Of a stretch of DNA of 45,903 bases, positions 25,801 through 34,058 are shown piece by piece. The first letter of the stretch is position 1. Every line of letters begins with the position of its first letter. Below the pieces are notes generated by a model that was not told the DNA's origin, searched no databases, and worked only from the letters and a program-made list of their open reading frames with translations. Source of the DNA: JBCBSS01 sp039819065 (GTDB taxonomy: Bacteria > Bacteroidota > Bacteroidia > Cytophagales > Cyclobacteriaceae). The translations under genes and the position numbers were made by a program. Where the stretch lies: assembly GCA_039819065.1 (NCBI GenBank), contig JBCBSS010000049.1:1-45903 (forward strand), in the 5' to 3' direction.

Positions 25801-27336
25801 ATCAATGTCTTTGATGGTGCAACTACGTCCGGCCCCGAGATTACCAATAATCAGACAGCTGTTATTGACTTTGGAACTGGTGATCAGGGCACGGATATCA
25901 ACCGTACATTCACCATAGAAAACAGTGGCAGTACAAACTTGACGGTGAGTGGCATTTCAACTTTGGATGGCGCTTTCTTTTCGATAACAACAACTCCGTT
26001 GAACATCTTACCAGGAGGATCGGCTAATTTTGTCATTCAGCTGAGTGGTGGAGTCATAGGCACTTTTTCAGAGACAGTTACTATCACTAGCAACGATTCA
26101 AATGAGGGCATCTTTAGCTTTCCGGTTACTGGTACTATCATAACTCCCAATACGCCACCCGTGATTTCCGGTGTATCCGACTTGGCCATTGATGAGGATA
26201 CATCCACGGGTGACGTCAATTTCACTGTCAATGATGCCGAAACACCAGTTGATGATTTAATCATCACCGCTACTTCGGATAATCAGGGCTTAGTACCCAA
26301 TAATCAAATCACACTGGGAGGCAGTGGTACAGATAGAACGTTGAACATTACACCCTTGTCAAATGCCAATGGTCAGGCTACCATTATGCTAGAAGTGAGC
26401 GATGGACAAGCCTCTGTTTTTGAAGACTTTGTACTCACTGTGAATGCCGTAAATGATGCTCCGGCTATAACCGGCCAACAACCGCTTTCTACTCCACAAA
26501 ACACACCGATAGACCTTGGACTGACTGATTTTACAGTGGATGATATAGACAACAATTTTCCCACTGGGTTCACACTGACCATCAGCGATGGGCCCAATTA
26601 TACTATCAGCGGTAATACAGTCATACCAGATACTGATTTCGTGGGTGAGCTAACCGTGCCGGTCATCGTCAACGATGGGCTCGCGGACAGCCCCATCTTC
26701 GATGCCAGCATTGATGTGATTGAAGGTGAGCTTGAGGTAATGTTGGATGGCGAAGGTATTCTCAACGGTGGAAACATCGATTTTATGGATGCTTTGATTG
26801 GTTCACAAGAAACCCAAGAGCTGGTTATTTTCAACAGCGGCACTGTGATGTTGAACATCGTGGATATTATGGTAGATGGTGATGATTTTGAATTAGTAAG
26901 TGATATTCCCGACCCTATTCCACCTGGACAAGAGGCCACACTTTTGTTGAGTTTTACACCTTCTCAAGTCGGGGTGAGAACAGCCGAATTGACCATTGTA
27001 TCTACTTCAGCACAAGACTTTATACTCACTATATCGGCCAACGGCCTGACTGAATTGCCACCTATTGAAGTATTCAACGTGGTTACCACCAGAAAGAACG
27101 GCAAGCACGACTTTCTGGAAATCAGGAACATAGAATTCTACCCGGTGAACAGGGTTTGGATCTATACGAGATGGGGCGATGAGGTCTTCAAGGCCTCAGG
27201 CTATAACAATGCTAATGTGAAATTTGAAGGCGTTTCTGATAGCGGTAATGAGCTGGGGGAAGGCACATATTACTATGTCATTGAGTTGAATAATGGCGAA
27301 GTATCAGAGAATGGTTTTTTCTTAATCAGGAGGTAG
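22822..27336 (+). CDS. BspA-like (DUF285) adhesin with type IX secretion sorting domain
   Basis: The 1504-residue protein has a signal peptide (about 1-38, ending AEAQF), then 16 tandem 25-residue repeats (about 180-580) with the pattern W-[DN]-V-[SG]-x-V-T-x-M-x-x-M-F...F-N-Q-D-I, preceded by one partial unit. These are the DUF285/BspA leucine-rich-like repeats. Four choice-of-anchor-D-type modules follow from residue 631 (each opening PEI-VF-G), then cadherin-like modules (about 1110-1290), one further anchor-like module, and a C-terminal gliding-motility domain (about 1415-1504, FYPVNRVWIYTRWGDEVF). That domain is a type B signal for type IX secretion, so the protein should be a surface adhesin. 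The PorP/SprF gene starts 3 bp after the stop. Confidence 0.93.
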   Translation: MCSCARFILKTATKHFSQLRKSISVVTFLLLLVNTAEAQFITIWQTDNPGSSNDNEIRIPTTGTGYDYNVLWTEVGNPANTGTLNNITGTQIITFPSAGTYRIEITGTFPRIFFNGSNDRRKILSIEQWGSNAWTSMAAAFRGCSNLVVSAPDAPNLSGVTDMSQMFRSATSMNNDLSSWDVSTVTDMSRLFQGANTFNNNISTWNTGNVTNMNYMFQGASVFDSDISSWDVSNVTTMIEMFRVASAFNQDIGGWNVGNVTNMQSMFSFALNFNQDIGGWDVSSVTIMTSLFAPAPVFNQNIDAWNVSSVVQMNNMFDGANDFDQPLNSWDVSSVTTMRAMFNGANVFNQDLNNWNVGNVTNMSFMFNNAFAFNGPIGNWNVSNVTTMQSMFEDAGSFNQDINSWNVSSVTNMQRMFAFAGSYNQGMNSWDVSNVTTMRSMFTFCGTFNGNITNWNPASVTNMDGMFTSCDAFNQDIGGWNVSSVTNMGGMFNFCDIFNQDIGGWDVSNVTDMGDMFQFAPAFNQDVSGWNVTNLQFANRLFRGATSFNQNLGSWDIGNVINIGAMLDDSGLSFDNYDQTLIGWNALPSLQPNLTLGAANVFYCNAETERNNIIATYGWTINDAGLGCPEPEIAVFEGPDNTGTEVLNAQATVVDLGITSIGVGISFPFTIENQGNDVLNITGITIGGSAFNLAATPPTSVPAGGTEVITVIFNTAAAGTFNETVIIVSDDMDEATFSFPITAEATSTPQPEIAVFDGTDNTTPEILDGQTTAVDFGSANQGSDIIRPITLENRGTAALNISGITFTGTAFSLSAAAPTSVTAGTTVTIDVVLDATTIGTFTETMTINSNDADEAVFNFPITGQINTPPQPEISVFVGPDGTGTELTDNQATAVDFGSAPQGNDIVQTFTVTNSSAGDLVVSNITITGSAFSLATAVPFTVETDGSAGNFDIILDGSTPGVFNEVITITNNDSDEGSFEIPITGEITTSSEPEINVFDGATTSGPEITNNQTAVIDFGTGDQGTDINRTFTIENSGSTNLTVSGISTLDGAFFSITTTPLNILPGGSANFVIQLSGGVIGTFSETVTITSNDSNEGIFSFPVTGTIITPNTPPVISGVSDLAIDEDTSTGDVNFTVNDAETPVDDLIITATSDNQGLVPNNQITLGGSGTDRTLNITPLSNANGQATIMLEVSDGQASVFEDFVLTVNAVNDAPAITGQQPLSTPQNTPIDLGLTDFTVDDIDNNFPTGFTLTISDGPNYTISGNTVIPDTDFVGELTVPVIVNDGLADSPIFDASIDVIEGELEVMLDGEGILNGGNIDFMDALIGSQETQELVIFNSGTVMLNIVDIMVDGDDFELVSDIPDPIPPGQEATLLLSFTPSQVGVRTAELTIVSTSAQDFILTISANGLTELPPIEVFNVVTTRKNGKHDFLEIRNIEFYPVNRVWIYTRWGDEVFKASGYNNANVKFEGVSDSGNELGEGTYYYVIELNNGEVSENGFFLIRR

Positions 27337-27339
27337 AAT

Positions 27340-28260
27340 ATGATGAAAGTGAAGTATTTACCAGTAATTTTTTTAATGCTCATGGGATTGAGCCATGCCA
27401 CTAAGGCCCAGCAAGATCCGTTGTATAACCTGTATCAGTTCAACCAGTTCATGATCAATCCGGCTTATGCAGGTATTTACAATAATTTCAACGCTAATTT
27501 GGTCACTAGAAAGCAATGGGCTGGTATAGAGGGTTCTCCACAGACCAATATGCTTTCGTTGCATTCCTCGATCTCGGATCAGTTTGGGGGAGGGTTGCTG
27601 TTGATCAATGATCGGTTGGGCATTAACAGCAACACAGAGTTTCAGATGTCTTTTGCTTACAAGTTGATCACTGGAAGCAAAACGCTGGCTTTTGGCGTAC
27701 AAGGTGGCCTGATCAACTTCACTTATGATTACAATGAACTTAATCTGGCCGTCTTAGACGATGAAGATCTGGACTTCAATAATGATAACTTCAGTCGGGG
27801 TAACTTTGGAACCGGTCTGTTCTATATGACTGATAAGTATTACCTCGGATTTTCTGTGCCTAGAATCCTCAATGTGACTGTAGATGATGGTGTCGCCAGT
27901 AGCACCAGGTATGAACCGCATTACTACCTGAGTGGTGGTTTTATCATGAAATCTCAATCCGTTCAGTTTGTCTTAAAGCCAAGCTTCCTGATCAGATATA
28001 CAGGCGATAATCAAGTTGCTGCTGATATCAGCCTGAATGGGCTATTCGCCAACACCTTCTGGGCCGGACTGACGCTCAGAAACCTTAGCGGTGTGGCTAT
28101 CAATACCCAATTCCAGGTCTATCGCTACTTCCGATTGGGCTATTCGTTCGAGCTACCCACCAACCAATTAGTGATGAGCAATTTCGGCACTCATGAGATA
28201 TCTGTCCTTGTAGAATTGAACTTGTTCAAAGATCAGTTTGATATAGAAAGGTATTTTTAG
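27340..28260 (+). CDS. PorP/SprF-family type IX secretion membrane protein
   Basis: The 306-residue protein has a signal peptide ending KAQ, then the diagnostic QDPLYNLYQFNQFMINPAYAG and a series of alternating beta-strands to the C-terminus, as expected for an outer-membrane barrel. PorP/SprF proteins help deliver or anchor type B cargo and are often encoded right after it, as here. The ATG at 27340 is preceded by AGGAGG overlapping the adhesin stop, a strong ribosome site for this phylum and a sign of coupling. A second ATG follows immediately and may be the real start. Confidence 0.93.
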   Translation: MMKVKYLPVIFLMLMGLSHATKAQQDPLYNLYQFNQFMINPAYAGIYNNFNANLVTRKQWAGIEGSPQTNMLSLHSSISDQFGGGLLLINDRLGINSNTEFQMSFAYKLITGSKTLAFGVQGGLINFTYDYNELNLAVLDDEDLDFNNDNFSRGNFGTGLFYMTDKYYLGFSVPRILNVTVDDGVASSTRYEPHYYLSGGFIMKSQSVQFVLKPSFLIRYTGDNQVAADISLNGLFANTFWAGLTLRNLSGVAINTQFQVYRYFRLGYSFELPTNQLVMSNFGTHEISVLVELNLFKDQFDIERYF

Positions 28261-28277
28261 AATTGCTTAATGGGTAG

Positions 28278-28402
28278 ATTGTCCTGATAAACCGGACAAT
28301 GACGCACGGAGTTAAGTTTTCAGTTAGAATGTCATTTCTGTATAATTCAAACAATGATATACAGAACTGAGTTAATAGCGTCATCCCACGGTTTATCCGG
28401 GG
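28278..28402. repeat. Family 4 inverted-end element, copy 1
   Basis: Left end GATAAACCGGACAATGACGC (28286-28305) is a near-perfect inverse of GCGTCATCCCACGGTTTATC (28378-28397). The interior shares clear similarity with copy 2 (GTCATTTCT-TATA, ACAGAACT-AGTTAATAGCG). Confidence 0.8.
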
Positions 28403-28417
28403 GATCTTTCCACAGCC

Positions 28418-28515
28418 CCTTTTGGTGTTGTCACCAAAAGGTCTCACTCTAAAAGAGTATGTAACCTAATGTATTTTGACTGTATCATGTACTCGTTGGA
28501 GACAACTCCAACGAG
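28418..28515. repeat. Family 3 double-hairpin element, copy 1
   Basis: Hairpin CCTTTTGGTG-TTGT-CACCAAAAGG (28418-28441) is followed by CTCGTTGGAG-ACAA-CTCCAACGAG (28492-28515). Each is a perfect 10-bp stem with a 4-nt loop. Other members lie at 30335-30428, 32750-32776, 33347-33400 (reverse) and 41794-41864. Confidence 0.85.
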
Positions 28516-28632
28516 GGCGCAAACCGGATAATGGCGTACTGGATTGTGGTTACAGCTTAGAAAACTGTTTGAGGTTATCCAATTCCAACTTTTTACGCCA
28601 TCATTGTGTCTAAGTAATCAAAAGCCTCTGTC

Positions 28633-29034
28633 ATGAAAGCATTATCTACGCTCAAAATACTCATCCCTTTGCTTGTTCTATCATTCTGCATTGCTTGCAG
28701 CGAAGATGATCCAGGTGACCAGGATTTTCAAGAGATCAATATCACCGCAGGGCAGGAGTTTGAGTTTGATTTAGGGCTGCAGAGAATGTTCGATCGACCC
28801 GATGGTATTGTAGAAGCTGAGATCATCTCGCAAGCCAATAACTTTGACCGAAGCGAGATAGAGTTTGAGGTCACCGGACTAGGATTGGAAGATAATGTAT
28901 TTTACAAGTACAAGCCTCAAACTGATTTTACCGGTACGGATAAAGTTGAGATACGCGTTTGCCGTTCATTTGAATGTGACGACCCGGATAGCCAGCAAGA
29001 AATCGTGCGCTTCCTTTTTGTGGTGTCAGACTAG
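28633..29034 (+). CDS. Small lipoprotein of unknown function
   Basis: The 133-residue product has a lipoprotein signal peptide with a candidate lipid-modified cysteine at C22 (LVLSFCIAC), followed by a flexible acidic SEDDPGD linker. The mature part (about 35-133) is beta-rich, with a YKYKPQTDFTGTDKVEIRVC stretch like the last repeats of cadherin-type or Big_9-type modules. Two cysteines late in the chain (VCRSFEC) may form a disulphide. No homologue is named here. It lies between repeat clusters with no operon partner, 370 bp downstream of PorP/SprF. Confidence 0.75.
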   Translation: MKALSTLKILIPLLVLSFCIACSEDDPGDQDFQEINITAGQEFEFDLGLQRMFDRPDGIVEAEIISQANNFDRSEIEFEVTGLGLEDNVFYKYKPQTDFTGTDKVEIRVCRSFECDDPDSQQEIVRFLFVVSD

Positions 29035-29065
29035 TTTCTGACGTACTGACTATCAACTCACCGCT

Positions 29066-29132
29066 AGCGCGCTTTTGTAACGCGTGTCTTTCATCCTCAT
29101 CAAATGCCGAACGCGTTACAAATGCGCTCGAT
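29066..29132. repeat. Family 1 REP-like hairpin
   Basis: Arms GCGCGCTTTTGTAACGCGTG and AACGCGTTACAAATGCGCTC are inverse with few mismatches, the same family as at 8591 and 9919. It begins about 30 bp after the lipoprotein stop. Confidence 0.75.
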
Positions 29133-29227
29133 CAAGAGATGACCTCACGCATCTTCATGAATCGGTGAGTAATGGCCGACATGAGGGTGTCTCAAAAACT
29201 GTCTTTTCGATCAGTCAACTGACTTAG

Positions 29228-29298
29228 AGAAGTCTTACTCGATTTAAAGTGTTGATTATCAAAAGAGTAAGATTTCTCATCCCGATTGATCGGGATGA
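29228..29298. repeat. Family 2 hairpin with CATCCCGAT palindrome
   Basis: The core 29228-29277 has inverted ends AGAAGTCTTACTC/GAGTAAGATTTCT (one mismatch) and matches the 8693 copy almost base for base. A perfect CATCCCGAT-TG-ATCGGGATG hairpin follows at 29279-29298. Confidence 0.8.
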
Positions 29299-29391
29299 CA
29301 TTAAAACCGGCTTTTGAAACAGCCCCGGCAGTATCCTTTGATTTACTACAATCGTAATTTGGGTGAGGTAAAACTCCACTTGCAGCTAAGA

Positions 29392-29518
29392 GATTGTCCG
29401 GATAAACCGGACAATGACGCACGGAACTACGGTTTCTGCTAGCATATCATTTCTATATAAATCAGACAATGACACACAGAACTAAGTTAATAGCGTCATC
29501 CTGCGGTTTATCTGGGGG
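29392..29518. repeat. Family 4 inverted-end element, copy 2
   Basis: GATTGTCCGGATAAACCGG opens it, itself a hairpin, and GCGTCATCCTGCGGTTTATC closes it. The interior is similar to copy 1. No gene was found in 29035-29666 outside these repeats. Confidence 0.8.
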
Positions 29519-29666
29519 CTATGGGCATCCATTTTCGATCTATCTTCAAGGATGTTCGCTTGACTATCTACTCTCAATCACCCTCATCGACATTATTTAC
29601 TAGATCATACCTCTGTATCATCTAATTAAGGTAAATTGCCGCGCTAATAGAAATCACCTTATTATA

Positions 29667-30152
29667 ATGCCTAAATACAGATCACTGACCACGGCGGAAT
29701 TGGTTGAATTGGAAAAGGAATTTATCGAATACCTGGTACTCAATGGAATTGTAGCGGAAGATTGGGAAAAGATCAAACAGGAGGATACTGAAAGAGCGGA
29801 TAAGATCATCGACCTATTCAGCGATGTGGTTTTTGAAGGTATAATGAGGAAAGTACGTTACCTGGAATATCGAAGCAAACAAGAGTTGATGGTCTTTCAA
29901 TGCCTGGAAGATAAAATCGTTTTGGTGGGTATGAAAGGCAATGGCAACCCTAAAGTAGACTTTACCGATGATCAGTTTATCATAGATGCATCGGTGAACC
30001 CACCCAAAGGACTCACAGTCTACACCAAAGACAAAGCCTACAAAAAGCAGCGTGAATTGGAGCTTTACGAAATGACAGAGACAGGTTGCATCATTACAGA
30101 CGACCAACTTTTCAAAGCGCTTTGCCTGGCACTACCGGGTTTGAGTAACTAA
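29667..30152 (+). CDS. DUF6495-like cytosolic protein
   Basis: The 161-residue protein has no signal peptide or membrane segment. It opens MPKYRSLTTAELVELEKEFI, which fits a Bacteroidota-specific family I recall as DUF6495. The N-terminal half is helical (FIEYLVLNGIVAEDWEKIK, IIDLFSDVVFEGIM); the C-terminal half mixes strands and charged helices. No catalytic motif was seen and the function is unknown. It is flanked on both sides by repeat elements and has a terminator about 135 bp after its stop. Confidence 0.7.
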   Translation: MPKYRSLTTAELVELEKEFIEYLVLNGIVAEDWEKIKQEDTERADKIIDLFSDVVFEGIMRKVRYLEYRSKQELMVFQCLEDKIVLVGMKGNGNPKVDFTDDQFIIDASVNPPKGLTVYTKDKAYKKQRELELYEMTETGCIITDDQLFKALCLALPGLSN

Positions 30153-30285
30153 TGGTATCAACTTCCCTTAGAAGCCTTTTCTACTTGCTACATCAGTATT
30201 TGCCAATAGCATCATAAAGTAGTTTTTATTATCAATATTTAACGTAATTAGCCTTATCCTCTTAGGATGGATAAATGATTAACAT

Positions 30286-30318
30286 AAGCCGTTGCCTGCA
30301 TGAGTAGCGGCTTTTTTT
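30286..30318 (+). terminator. Terminator-like hairpin after the DUF6495-like gene
   Basis: AAGCCG (30286-30291) pairs with CGGCTT (30308-30313) and is followed by a T run. Confidence 0.65.
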
Positions 30319-30334
30319 GTTAAGCTTAAATTTG

Positions 30335-30428
30335 GGGTCACCAAAAGGTATATGATCTCCTCTGAAGGAGTATATAACCAATTGTTTTTCGCTTGTATCA
30401 TATACTCGTTGGAGACAACTCCAACGAG
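30335..30428. repeat. Family 3 element, copy 2 (left hairpin decayed)
   Basis: Only the right arm (GTCACCAAAAGG) of the first hairpin remains near 30337-30348. The second hairpin CTCGTTGGAG-ACAA-CTCCAACGAG is perfect at 30405-30428. The connecting text (TATATAACC, TTGTATCATATACTCG) matches copy 1. Confidence 0.8.
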
Positions 30429-30458
30429 GGCGCGAATGTATTAAAGAAAGCATAAAGA

Positions 30459-30662
30459 GATTGTCCGGATAAACCGGACAATGACGCACAGATCAAATTC
30501 ATGCTCTCATTCCTAAAGATAGGGACGGGAAACCTATTTCCTTTTCCGGGGTAAATCAGAGATAGATCTCTCACTAGGTTCAAGATGACGGGGAGAAGGT
30601 TACGCTACTCGACCAAACACACAGAACGGGATACAAAGCGTCATCTCACGGTTTATCCGGGG
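30459..30662. repeat. Family 4 inverted-end element, copy 3 (longer)
   Basis: It opens GATTGTCCGGATAAACCGG and closes GCGTCATCTCACGGTTTATC. The interior is about 80 bp longer than copies 1 and 2 and mostly different. The stretch 30153-30769 holds no other feature besides the terminator. Confidence 0.75.
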
Positions 30663-30769
30663 TATCTTTATCCGTTATTTGAACCTGGTCAATGCCACTT
30701 TCCGCTAACATGATTCTACAGTACGAAAATGTCGCCAACCACAAATGATGTTGTGGATGACAATGAAAA

Positions 30770-31540
30770 TCAAACGTGTTCGGATAGAAAAGCACTAATT
30801 ACTGCTTTATAAGAGCGGCTTGAAATAAGTGATTTTCCGTTGTTCATTCTAAAACTGAAGGTGTTGTTGTTCTGATAAACTACCTTATCAACACACTCAT
30901 AGTTGACGATAATTGACCGGTGAATTCTGATGAACATGTCTGGTGGCAGTTGCTCCTCCAGTAGGTTCATGGTAACCCGGTAAAGCTGCTGACCCTTGGT
31001 GCTGTGAATGATCACGTATACAGAACTGGCCTCCAACCACAATACTTCATTCAATTTGATCACCTTTTCCAACCCCTTATCCTTGATCACAAAACGAGTA
31101 AGGTGAGGAGTTTTTGACTGCACAAAATCCTGATATAAGTTTAGCAGCTTTTGATTGAATTTCGCTTGCTCTTTGAGGTTTATGAATGATTTAGCCCTAT
31201 CCAGTGCGTCGAAAAGGCGTGTTTCATCAAAAGGTTTCAATAGGTAATCAAGGGCTTCAGCCTCGAAAGCTTTGATTGCATATTGATCATATGCGGTGGT
31301 AAATATGATAATAGGTTGCTCATGTTCAGGTAGCTTTTTAACGACATCCAGACCACTGATTCCGGGCATGTGAATATCAAGAAAGATCAGTTCCGGCTTT
31401 TCCTCAGCAATGAATGCCAAAGCTTCTCTACCGTTTCTTAACTCACCGATCAGGTGTATATCATCGTCTTGCCGCAGCAAATCAGCAATGTATCTTCTCG
31501 CATGTGGCTCGTCATCAACTATAGCCGTTTTGATGGTCAT
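30770..31540 (-). CDS. LytTR-family response regulator
   Basis: The 256-residue protein has a receiver domain with D9/D10, phosphoacceptor D55 (LIFLDIHMPG), T/S and KPFD residues, then a LytTR DNA-binding domain (about 150-255; VIKLNEVLWLEASSVYVII, IRIHRSIIVNY). This is the AlgR/LytR pattern. It starts 3 bp after the kinase stop at 31544 on the same strand, so they form one operon and a cognate pair. A second, unrelated LytTR regulator is at 21544. Confidence 0.94.
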   Translation of the reverse strand: MTIKTAIVDDEPHARRYIADLLRQDDDIHLIGELRNGREALAFIAEEKPELIFLDIHMPGISGLDVVKKLPEHEQPIIIFTTAYDQYAIKAFEAEALDYLLKPFDETRLFDALDRAKSFINLKEQAKFNQKLLNLYQDFVQSKTPHLTRFVIKDKGLEKVIKLNEVLWLEASSVYVIIHSTKGQQLYRVTMNLLEEQLPPDMFIRIHRSIIVNYECVDKVVYQNNNTFSFRMNNGKSLISSRSYKAVISAFLSEHV

Positions 31541-31543
31541 TTT

Positions 31544-32626
31544 TCAGTCGTTTGTTGGTAATATAATACTAACCTTAAACTCATTTTTGTGCTTTTGGGT
31601 ATTGAGCCGGTACTCATCTCCGTATACTTGCTCAAGCCTTTTTTCGAGGTTCGACAGACCAATGCCATAGGATTCAACTTCAGCAACCTGAGCCGGATCA
31701 ACTGAGTTGGTCATGCAGATTTCTAGTAGCCCGTCTTGGCCTAGCAAGGTGCTGATGTGAATATAGCTTTCGCCTTCAATCAGTGAGATACCATGTTTGA
31801 AGGCGTTTTCCGCTAATGGCTGTAAGATGAGGTTCGGGACTTCACAGGAATCCGCATTAGGATCCAGGTGGTAGGTGATCGTAAGCCTGTCTTGAAACCG
31901 CTCTTGTTCGATATCCAAATAATCCCTGAGATAGTCGAGTTCTTCTTGCAATGTGACCAGGTACTTGTTCTTTTGCTCAAGCATTTTGCGTAAGAGGTTG
32001 CTGATCTTCAACGTTATCATTCTGGCTTTACTATCGTCATGACCGATAAGCGAATGCACGGCATGCAGCGTATTAAACAAAAAGTGCGGGTTGAGCTGCA
32101 TCTTCAGTGCTTCCAGCTTGGTGAGATTGAGTTGGTTTTCCAATCCCGATAATTTGACCTTCTGCTGGTTGAAAACCTTGTAATCATAGACCAGTTTCAA
32201 CAAACCAAAGATGACCACAAAATCCAGGATACGGCTGAAATAAGCCCTTAAGAAAACATCTTTAAAGGAGGTCAGCATCCTTTCGAACGAGTCTGGCATT
32301 ACCAGGTATTGAAAAGTATAGAAGACGATATTGGTTAATATGAGGTTGATAAAAGCCAGCAATAGCATCCACATGAGCAGGTGGAAATAGAACCTTACAT
32401 CTTTAAAATCAGCTTTGATCACAGTTAACTGGAATAGAAGAGGAACCATGAGAGCCCAGGTGAGGTAGTTTATCGTGAAGAGCACTATTCGGTTAACATC
32501 CAATAGAATATCACCATCGGTGATCGCGCTTGACTGAACCACCACGATCAGGCAAAAGGCAACTGCCACCAGTAAAACATACTTGAATGGGACGGGGGTA
32601 GCCTTGAAATCGAAAAGCTGTTTCAT
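31544..32626 (-). CDS. LytS-type sensor histidine kinase
   Basis: The 360-residue protein has four hydrophobic segments in its first 145 residues (about 15-35, 46-70, 80-107, 128-147), a short coiled linker, and a His_kinase domain with phosphoacceptor H181 in LNPHFLFN. The HATPase part has an N-box in LQPLAENAFKHGI and a G-box-like SYGIGLSNLEKRL. No sensory domain is seen beyond the membrane region, as in many Bacteroidota members of this class. It is the first gene of the two-gene operon with the LytTR regulator. Confidence 0.94.
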   Translation of the reverse strand: MKQLFDFKATPVPFKYVLLVAVAFCLIVVVQSSAITDGDILLDVNRIVLFTINYLTWALMVPLLFQLTVIKADFKDVRFYFHLLMWMLLLAFINLILTNIVFYTFQYLVMPDSFERMLTSFKDVFLRAYFSRILDFVVIFGLLKLVYDYKVFNQQKVKLSGLENQLNLTKLEALKMQLNPHFLFNTLHAVHSLIGHDDSKARMITLKISNLLRKMLEQKNKYLVTLQEELDYLRDYLDIEQERFQDRLTITYHLDPNADSCEVPNLILQPLAENAFKHGISLIEGESYIHISTLLGQDGLLEICMTNSVDPAQVAEVESYGIGLSNLEKRLEQVYGDEYRLNTQKHKNEFKVSIILPTND

Positions 32627-32694
32627 AGAATCTCTATTGGAGAATGAATTTAACTAATATCAATTACTTAGACTGATAGGTATTGTATTGGCCC

Positions 32695-32728
32695 TTAATG
32701 GTTAACTTGGTCAAGCGAGACTAATGAG
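32695..32728. repeat. Direct repeat bounding a small island, left copy
   Basis: It begins TTAATGGTTAACTTGG and matches 34055-34088 at about 29 of 34 positions in the same orientation. The two copies enclose a decayed gene, an inverted-repeat element and an AT-rich gene. Confidence 0.7.
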
Positions 32729-32749
32729 AATGTGGTTTTCTCATTCATA

Positions 32750-32776
32750 CCCTCGTTGGAAACAACTCCAGCGAGG
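32750..32776. repeat. Family 3 hairpin (single)
   Basis: CCCTCGTTGGA and CTCCAGCGAGGG pair around AACAA with one mismatch, a variant of the CTCGTTGGAG-ACAA-CTCCAACGAG hairpin. The first hairpin of the family is absent here. Confidence 0.7.
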
Positions 32777-32826
32777 GTGCTATTCTTTCCTTATGTCTTT
32801 TTTATAAAATTTGTACCTTTACAATT

Positions 32827-33070
32827 ATGAAAGAAGCCATAAAAGAGGCATTGCGCGCCGAAAAAGCCATGAATAAGGTCTTGAAAGACCAAAAGCCCCA
32901 GCCTGTTAGGCAACTTTCCACACCCAAAGTGAGTGTAGTTGCCAAGAATATTTGATTCAAAAGCTCGCCCTGAATTCATAGTAATTGGCGGCCCAATGGT
33001 GCCGGAAAACCTATGAAGCAGTCCCAGAGGGGCAACCTGTATATAGTCTATTATTCCAAACCATTCCAAC
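32827..33070 (+). pseudogene. Decayed P-loop (zeta-toxin-like) gene
   Basis: A 42-codon open frame (32827-32955) begins MKEAIKEALRAEKAMNKVLK and ends in VSVVAKNI. Past its stop, a shifted frame reads ARPEFIVIGGP, and restoring single missing bases continues it as NGAGKT-YEAVPEGQPVYS. GGPNGAGKT is a Walker A motif of the kind found in zeta-toxin/UNG-kinase-like ATPases. The frame is broken at least twice and is cut at 33071 by an inverted-repeat element. The first part could be a short antitoxin-like or N-terminal segment of the same gene. The Walker A reading requires the proposed indels. Confidence 0.5.
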
Positions 33071-33233
33071 AAGCGCCGTAGGTGCGGCCAAAATTGATAA
33101 GTTCCAGCATCGGTGCGAATACTTGGTTCCGTGCCCGCGAAGCTAATTAGTCACATTGGATGGTTTGTCGACTTTCTGTCTATCCATCCCTTTCGGGGAA
33201 CAGTGTGGATATGGGGTCGCACCTACGGCGCTT
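33071..33233. mobile_element. 163-bp element with perfect 16-bp inverted ends
   Basis: AAGCGCCGTAGGTGCG (33071-33086) is an exact reverse complement of 33218-33233. The interior has no ORF of note but includes CCATCCCTTTCGGGGAACAG, which I associate with repeats in other Bacteroidota. It interrupts the decayed P-loop gene. No clear target-site duplication was identified. Confidence 0.65.
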
Positions 33234-33346
33234 ACAGGATGTATCGGCATTGACAATCTATTGACAGATCGTCCTTACAGGACTCACATTGCGGCGCAAA
33301 GATCATCGATAAGAAAGGCATTGGATATAGCCATATATTTTTTGTC

Positions 33347-33400
33347 ATCGTTTGTGTCTTCACAAACGATAACACTTTCGCTCCTTTCGGTGATAATACC
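33347..33400. repeat. Family 3 element in reverse orientation
   Basis: A perfect hairpin ATCGTTTGTG-TCTT-CACAAACGAT (33347-33370) is followed by CTTTCGGTGATAATACCAAAG, a weaker second hairpin. The stretch 33234-33506 has no other feature. Confidence 0.6.
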
Positions 33401-33506
33401 AAAGATGTTAAGAGAGTTAAGATAGTGAACTTAACTACGAGACCAAATCGACGGCAGTTTGTATGTTTACGTTGAAGACTATTGAAACAGGTCTTGTAAC
33501 ATCTTT

Positions 33507-34058
33507 ATGGATAAAAATAAGTTCATTACCAGGCTCAAAGAATCAATTGTACTGAATTACCAAAGTATTAAAGAACAGGATAGCCTAATTTCTTTTGGTA
33601 TCTATACTGATGGAGATGCCAGCACATTAAGCTTTTATTACAATACTGACAAATACTTGTCAGAGCAGATAGAAAGTATTGACGAAGAGGACCCTGAAAA
33701 AGCTCAAATGAGTGATTATTATGCTTTCTTCATGGAGGATTGGAAAGGAGACGTTGGCTGCACTTTAAGTGACAAAAGGTTAGATTATTTGAATAAGCAG
33801 ATTTATGAGTTCGGAGCTTCTGAATATGAATCTGGAAATTATGATTATAAGGACGAAGTATTTGACTTATTCACTCAAGCACTTGAGGAATTAAAACAAG
33901 AGGGACTTTTCACAAAAGAGGGTGAATCATTCTTCCTTCATCTCGAAGTTTCAGACAGTTGGATTGATGATGAAATGCTGCAAAGAATATCACGTTTAAT
34001 GTCTGCTGAAAGATTCGAACAGTATAAATCATATGCAGCTTATAATAACGAATGTTAA
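33507..34058 (+). CDS. DUF4303-like protein, AT-rich
   Basis: The 183-residue acidic cytosolic protein opens MDKNKFITRLKESIVLNYQS, then has an SFGIYTDGDASTLSFYYNT strand region, a short YYAFFMEDWKGD motif, and a helical C-terminus. This fits the DUF4303 family, which includes immunity proteins of polymorphic toxin systems. The coding sequence is visibly richer in A and T than its neighbours and lies inside a repeat-bounded island beside a decayed gene, all suggesting recent transfer. Its stop codon is the first part of the right-hand direct repeat. No cognate toxin was seen. Confidence 0.6.
   Translation: MDKNKFITRLKESIVLNYQSIKEQDSLISFGIYTDGDASTLSFYYNTDKYLSEQIESIDEEDPEKAQMSDYYAFFMEDWKGDVGCTLSDKRLDYLNKQIYEFGASEYESGNYDYKDEVFDLFTQALEELKQEGLFTKEGESFFLHLEVSDSWIDDEMLQRISRLMSAERFEQYKSYAAYNNEC

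Noticed and set aside
32791..33072. 93-codon minus-strand frame
   Set aside because: It is the antisense of the decayed P-loop gene; the plus strand gives the recognisable Walker A motif.
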